From contig NZ_BMRM01000013.1 in NCBI RefSeq assembly GCF_014648635.1, positions 1 to 64,000 on the forward strand: DNA of 64,000 bases, in the 5' to 3' direction. Below the pieces are notes generated by a model. That model saw nothing but the letters and a program-made list of their open reading frames with translations, had not been told where the DNA came from and ran no database searches. Positions 60,505 through 64,000 of the stretch are shown in pieces (position 1 is the stretch's first letter; every line of letters starts with the position of its first letter). The stretch is from Streptomyces cinerochromogenes (GTDB lineage Bacteria > Actinomycetota > Actinomycetes > Streptomycetales > Streptomycetaceae). The translations under genes were made by a program, and so were the position numbers.

Positions 60505-62229
60505 CTACGGGGCCATCTCGTACGCGCCGGACAGCGCCTCGACCCGATGCCAGACCCGCTCGGTGCGTGCCGCGTCGACGACCGGCCGTCGGATCGAACC
60601 CAGCGCCCATTCCTGCTGCTGTGCGGTCGCCGAGTCCTTGCCGTGCAGCTCGACGGCGTGCGTGGAGAAGTCCCGGACGAGGACGGCGAAGAGTTCGTCG
60701 AGCACGTCCTCGTCGAGTCCGGTCAGGGCGACCTGCTCCAGGATGAGCTGCGCGTGCACGACGAGGGCGAAGAGCTGACCGACCGAGAGCACGAGGTCGA
60801 GGTCGCGGCTCTGCTCGGCATCGGGAGCGGCCGTGGCGACGAAGTCGCAGAGGGCGTCGGCCTGTTCGCGGAAGCGGCTCACGTTGGGCAGGTGCGCGTA
60901 CGCGTCGAAGGCGGGCCGCCAGTCGTGGAAGCGCACCGCGCCGAGGCCGCGCGCCGGTCCCTGCCGGAACAGGAAGTCGTCGTCGGCCGCGTCGAGGCGG
61001 GTCGGTACGGCGGGGTACTCGACCGGGTCGAGGAGGTGGGCGCGCATGAACTTCAGGATCAGCGCCAGGTTGACGTGGACCGTGCCCTCCAGCTTCGGCA
61101 GGCCGCGGATCTCGACGGCCGCCTGGCCGAAGTAGTTGTCCTTCTCGAAGCCCTTGGCCGCGATGACGTCCCACATCAGGTCGATGACCTTCTCGCCCTC
61201 CGTGGTCACCTTCATCTTCGTCATCGGGTTGAAGAGCAGGTAGCGGCGGTCGTCCGGGCCGGCGGAACGGAAGTAGTCGACAGCGCGGTCGCTGAAGAAC
61301 TTCATGCCGACGAGCCTGACGTACGCGTCGGTCAGCTCGCGCCGCACGTGCGGGAAGCTCGTCACGGGACGGCCGTAGAGGATGCGGTTGTGGGCGTGGG
61401 TGACGGCTTCGTACATCGCGTGCTCGCAGATGCCGATCGAGGCGGTGCACAGGTTGAACTTGCCCACGTTGACCGTGTTGAGGGCGGCGTCGAAGGCGGC
61501 ACGGCCGGTGTGCAGGACGTCCTCGGCCGCTACGGGATAGTCCTCCAGGCGGAACTCGCTGACGAACTTCGAGGAGTCGACGACGTTCTTGACCAGATGG
61601 TAGGCAGGGTGACGGCTGTCGGCGGCGAAGAAGACGTAGCCGTCGGGGCCCTCGACGTCGGTACGGCGGCCGAAGACGGAGACGAGTCCCGCGGCGTTGC
61701 CGTTGCCTATGTAGTACTTGGAGCCGGTGGCCCGGAAGCCGCCGTTGCCGTCGGGTTCGAGCAGCATGTCGGTGGAGTAGATGTCGGCGCCGTGGGCCTT
61801 CTCGGACAGGCCGAACGCGAACACCTCTCCCTGGGCGAGGAGTTCTGCGGCGCGGGCGCGTGCGGCGGCGTTGTCGCTCTGCCAGACCGGGCCGAGGCCG
61901 AGGATCGTGACCTGCCAGGCATACCAGTAGTCGAGGCCGTAGAAGCCCAGGATCTCGTTGAGTGCGGCGATCCGGGCGGTGTCCCACCGCTTGTCCGGTT
62001 GCCCCTCCCCCGCGGCGGACGACGGCGTCAGGAAGGTGGCGAACAGGTTCTCCTTGGCCGCGAAGGCGAGGAAGTCACCGAGCCACGCGCGGGTGCGGTA
62101 GTCCTCGGTCAACCGCCGCTTCCCGCGCTCCTCGAACCAGTCGACGGTGGCCCGCAGCAGGCGGCGCGTCTCGGGGTCGAAGTGCGCGGGGTCGTAGGTG
62201 CGCGGGTTGAACAGCAGCTGGTCAGCCAT
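60505..62229 (-). CDS. Acyl-CoA dehydrogenase-family flavoprotein
   Basis: 574 aa. FAD/substrate segments: FAFGLSEKAHGADIYST, GSKYYIGNGNAAGLVSVFG, and the C-terminal helices with FNPMTKMKVTTEGEKVIDL. It is longer than the classic 380-aa enzymes and resembles the acyl-CoA dehydrogenase/oxidase type with an extra C-terminal domain. Substrate and the catalytic Glu are not certain from inspection. A PadR-type regulator is encoded 180 bp upstream on the same strand and may control it. Confidence 0.85.
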   Translation of the reverse strand: MADQLLFNPRTYDPAHFDPETRRLLRATVDWFEERGKRRLTEDYRTRAWLGDFLAFAAKENLFATFLTPSSAAGEGQPDKRWDTARIAALNEILGFYGLDYWYAWQVTILGLGPVWQSDNAAARARAAELLAQGEVFAFGLSEKAHGADIYSTDMLLEPDGNGGFRATGSKYYIGNGNAAGLVSVFGRRTDVEGPDGYVFFAADSRHPAYHLVKNVVDSSKFVSEFRLEDYPVAAEDVLHTGRAAFDAALNTVNVGKFNLCTASIGICEHAMYEAVTHAHNRILYGRPVTSFPHVRRELTDAYVRLVGMKFFSDRAVDYFRSAGPDDRRYLLFNPMTKMKVTTEGEKVIDLMWDVIAAKGFEKDNYFGQAAVEIRGLPKLEGTVHVNLALILKFMRAHLLDPVEYPAVPTRLDAADDDFLFRQGPARGLGAVRFHDWRPAFDAYAHLPNVSRFREQADALCDFVATAAPDAEQSRDLDLVLSVGQLFALVVHAQLILEQVALTGLDEDVLDELFAVLVRDFSTHAVELHGKDSATAQQQEWALGSIRRPVVDAARTERVWHRVEALSGAYEMAP

Positions 62230-62338
62230 GGGGATGACGCCTTTCGGCTGGTGGACGGGGAATGGGATCGGGGGTCTGACGGCCGGCCCGCCCGAGGCGG
62301 GACGGGGCGGACCGGGACCGGGCGGATCAAGGCCAGGT

Positions 62339-62368
62339 GGATCGGGGCCGGGCGGATCGGGGCCGGGC
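62339..62368. repeat. Tandem 15-bp repeat
   Basis: GGATCGGGGCCGGGC twice in succession, with a degenerate third unit at about 62324-62338. It lies between the acyl-CoA dehydrogenase and PadR genes. Confidence 0.65.
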
Positions 62369-62409
62369 GAGGCAGGTGGTCGGGAGTACGGCGGCGGGTG
62401 CGGCGTCGG

Positions 62410-62985
62410 TCAGCGGGCCGGGCCGAACCGGGCCAGCGTGGCCAGCACGTCGTCCAGCCAGCCGATCATCATCCGCTCGTACGCGATGCCGCCGCGCAGC
62501 ACGACGTGCTGCAGCTCCCGTTCCGCGTCGAGCGGCGCCCCCGGGCCGGCCCCGCTCGCCTCCGGCGCCGGGAAGTCCCGCGCCTCGCCCGCGAGGTAGT
62601 GCGCCAGCCGGCCGCGATGCGTCTGCCGGTGCCGTTCCACCTCGTGGATCAGGGCGGACGGGTCGTCGTCGAAGGCGGCGCCCCGGATCTTCACGGCCAG
62701 GTCGTGGCGGACGCTCTCCGGCTCGATCGGATCGTGCAGCCAGGAGGTCAGCGCGGCCCGGCCGAGGTCGGCGACGGAGTACTCCTTCTTGTCCGGGCGG
62801 CCCTGCTGCGGGACGTCCCGGACGTCGACCCAGCCGTCGTTCTCCATGCGCTTGAGCACGCGGTAGATCTGCTGGTGGGTGGCGGTCCAGAAGTAGCCGA
62901 TGGACCGCTCGAAGCGCCGGGCCAGCTCATAGCCGGAGCCTGGCTTCTCCAGAAGTGACACGAGGATCGCGTGTTCGAGCGCCAT
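62410..62985 (-). CDS. PadR-family transcriptional regulator
   Basis: 191 aa from MALEHAILVSLLEKPGSGYE; an in-frame ATG at 62997 would add four residues. Winged-helix part to about residue 90 (FWTATHQQIYRVLKRMENDG, KKEYSVADLGRAAL), then a Vir_act_alpha_C-type dimerisation domain. A perfect-armed palindrome lies just upstream, so autoregulation is likely. Probable target also the downstream acyl-CoA dehydrogenase gene. Confidence 0.9.
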   Translation of the reverse strand: MALEHAILVSLLEKPGSGYELARRFERSIGYFWTATHQQIYRVLKRMENDGWVDVRDVPQQGRPDKKEYSVADLGRAALTSWLHDPIEPESVRHDLAVKIRGAAFDDDPSALIHEVERHRQTHRGRLAHYLAGEARDFPAPEASGAGPGAPLDAERELQHVVLRGGIAYERMMIGWLDDVLATLARFGPAR

Positions 62986-62999
62986 GACGACGATCATGC

Positions 63000-63017
63000 T
63001 ATGCAACTCGTTGCATA
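63000..63017. promoter_or_regulatory. Candidate PadR operator
   Basis: TATGCAACTCGTTGCATA: 7-bp arms TATGCAA/TTGCATA around CTCG, 15 bases upstream of the PadR start. PadR regulators usually bind dyads of the ATGTA-N-TACAT kind. Confidence 0.7.
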
Positions 63018-63177
63018 ACAAGCCTTCCCGCCCGGATGCGACACGGCTCACCCCGCGGACGGCCCCTGTCCCCGTTGCCCGCCCCGTGCCGGCCACCCGG
63101 CACGTCGTGATCACGGGTGCGGTTGTCGTCCGTCCTGCCGCACGGGATCCTGAGGGGGCACGAAGGGAAGCGGTGCC

Positions 63178-64000
63178 ATGGATCGTTTTCCGAATGCCGC
63201 CAACGTCGATTTCCACAGCCCCCTGGACCTCTCCAAGGCCGCCGCCGCGGTACTGGACGCCGAGGGCCGCGTGTGCGGATGGGGATCCTCGGCCCGGCGC
63301 CTGCTCGGACATTCCCCCGAGGACGTGCTCGGGCAGTCGGCTGCCCGGCTGCTGGCAGCCACCCCCGAGCAGCGACTGTCCAGCCTCTGCAAGCTGTGCA
63401 CGGCGCACAGGCCCCGCAGCACGGTGCTCGACCTCTGCTGCCGGGACGGCCGTACCCTGCGCGCGGCCGTGACGTTCAGCCCGCTCGCGCACCAGGGCGC
63501 CGCTGCGACCGTCGTGGTCGCGGCCGACCTGGCAGTGCTGCGCGGCTGGGAGGCTCAGCTGGCGATGCTGCAGGGACTGGCGACCGAGTCCGCCGTGGGC
63601 TTGACGATCTTCGACACCGACATGCGCGTGGTCTGGGGGAACGTCTCCACCGATCTGGAGCTGGCGGGCATCGGCCAGTACATCGGCCGACCGGCCGCGG
63701 ACCTCTTCCCCGAGGGCGAGTTCATCTCCCGCCACCACCCTCCGGACGAAGACCAGATCATGGAGCACGTGCTGACGACGGGGGAACCGATCATGGGCAT
63801 GCACTATCGCGGGCGTGCCCCTGCCGACCCGGTGCGCGAGCACGTCTGGTCCTGCTCGTACCACCGCATGGTGGACGCCCGGGGGGAACTGCTGGGGCTC
63901 TTCGAGGAGTCCCTCGACATCACGGACCGCTACCGGGCCCAGGAACGACTGTCGCTGCTCGTACGGGCGGGAAAGCGCATCGGTGCCTCGCTGGACGTGC
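63178..64000 (+). CDS. PAS-domain sensor, probable SpoIIE-type phosphatase (3' end outside window)
   Basis: ATG at 63178 with AAGGGAAG eight to nine bases upstream; the frame is open to the window end (274 codons). Two PAS domains are visible: residues about 20-120 (AAAVLDAEGRVCGWGSSARR, VLGQSAARLL) and about 130-255 (VGLTIFDTDMRVVWGN, EHVWSCSYHRMVDARGELLG, DITDRYRAQERL). The end SLLVRAGKRIGASLDV looks like the start of a GAF domain. This order is typical of Streptomyces PAS-GAF-SpoIIE phosphatases with anti-sigma-antagonist targets. The effector domain is outside the window. Confidence 0.8.
   Translation, partial: MDRFPNAANVDFHSPLDLSKAAAAVLDAEGRVCGWGSSARRLLGHSPEDVLGQSAARLLAATPEQRLSSLCKLCTAHRPRSTVLDLCCRDGRTLRAAVTFSPLAHQGAAATVVVAADLAVLRGWEAQLAMLQGLATESAVGLTIFDTDMRVVWGNVSTDLELAGIGQYIGRPAADLFPEGEFISRHHPPDEDQIMEHVLTTGEPIMGMHYRGRAPADPVREHVWSCSYHRMVDARGELLGLFEESLDITDRYRAQERLSLLVRAGKRIGASLDV

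Overview
The window is very GC-rich actinobacterial DNA with third-position GC bias, GTG starts, leaderless transcripts and many 4-bp stop/start overlaps. The gene content (SCO2400-family protein, DUF3618/holin-X pair, L,D-transpeptidase, ECF41 sigma factor, SpoIIE-type sensor) points to Streptomyces. No rRNA, tRNA, CRISPR array or insertion sequence was recognised.

Left part (1-32314): a biosynthetic cluster of the acarviose type, the family that includes acarbose, acarviostatin and trestatin. It opens with the 3' end of a pullulanase gene. Three leftward secreted starch-degrading GH13 enzymes follow: two tandem paralogues with pullulanase-associated domains and one alpha-amylase with a starch-binding domain. 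The leftward pair rfbB/rfbA supplies dTDP-4-keto-6-deoxyglucose. Diverging from it is a tightly packed rightward operon (11475-32314): class III aminotransferase (AcbV-like), three-gene ABC exporter (AcbWXY-like), small-molecule kinase (AcbU-like), glycosyl/pseudoglycosyltransferase (AcbS-like), nucleotidyltransferase (AcbR-like), PfkB kinase (AcbK-like), a glycosyltransferase-HAD phosphatase fusion (AcbI+AcbJ-like), amylomaltase (AcbQ/MalQ), sugar phosphate cyclase (AcbC-like), cupin, ROK kinase (AcbM-like), RmlD-like reductase, GMC oxidoreductase and aldo/keto reductase. Together these can build an activated C7-cyclitol and a 4-amino-4,6-dideoxyglucosyl maltooligosaccharide, join them, trim or extend the product and export it. 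Four short reading frames overlap the starts of rfbA, acbV, acbX and the GMC gene by exactly 4 bp and look like translational-coupling leaders.

Middle part (32315-48161): mostly housekeeping and cell-envelope genes. These are an inositol-phosphatase-like protein with altered metal ligands, an L,D-transpeptidase, a Met/His-rich lipoprotein next to a DUF6153 protein, a divergent TetR / TetX-like flavin monooxygenase pair, a Nudix hydrolase, a secreted Cys-containing protein, a secreted peptidase, a PAP2 phosphatase, a holin-X/DUF3618 pair, Sua5 and a large membrane-anchored pentapeptide-repeat protein.

Right part (48162-64000): accessory genes. They include an ABC-ATPase remnant, a rare fusion of a CrtC-like domain with a polyprenyl diphosphate synthase, a frameshifted ADP-ribosylglycohydrolase, an HNH endonuclease overlapping an unrecognised 466-aa protein, a P-loop kinase, a membrane protein, an ECF41 sigma factor with an NADH-dehydrogenase-like flavoprotein, two small membrane proteins, an acyl-CoA dehydrogenase, a PadR regulator and the start of a PAS-containing sensor that runs off the window.
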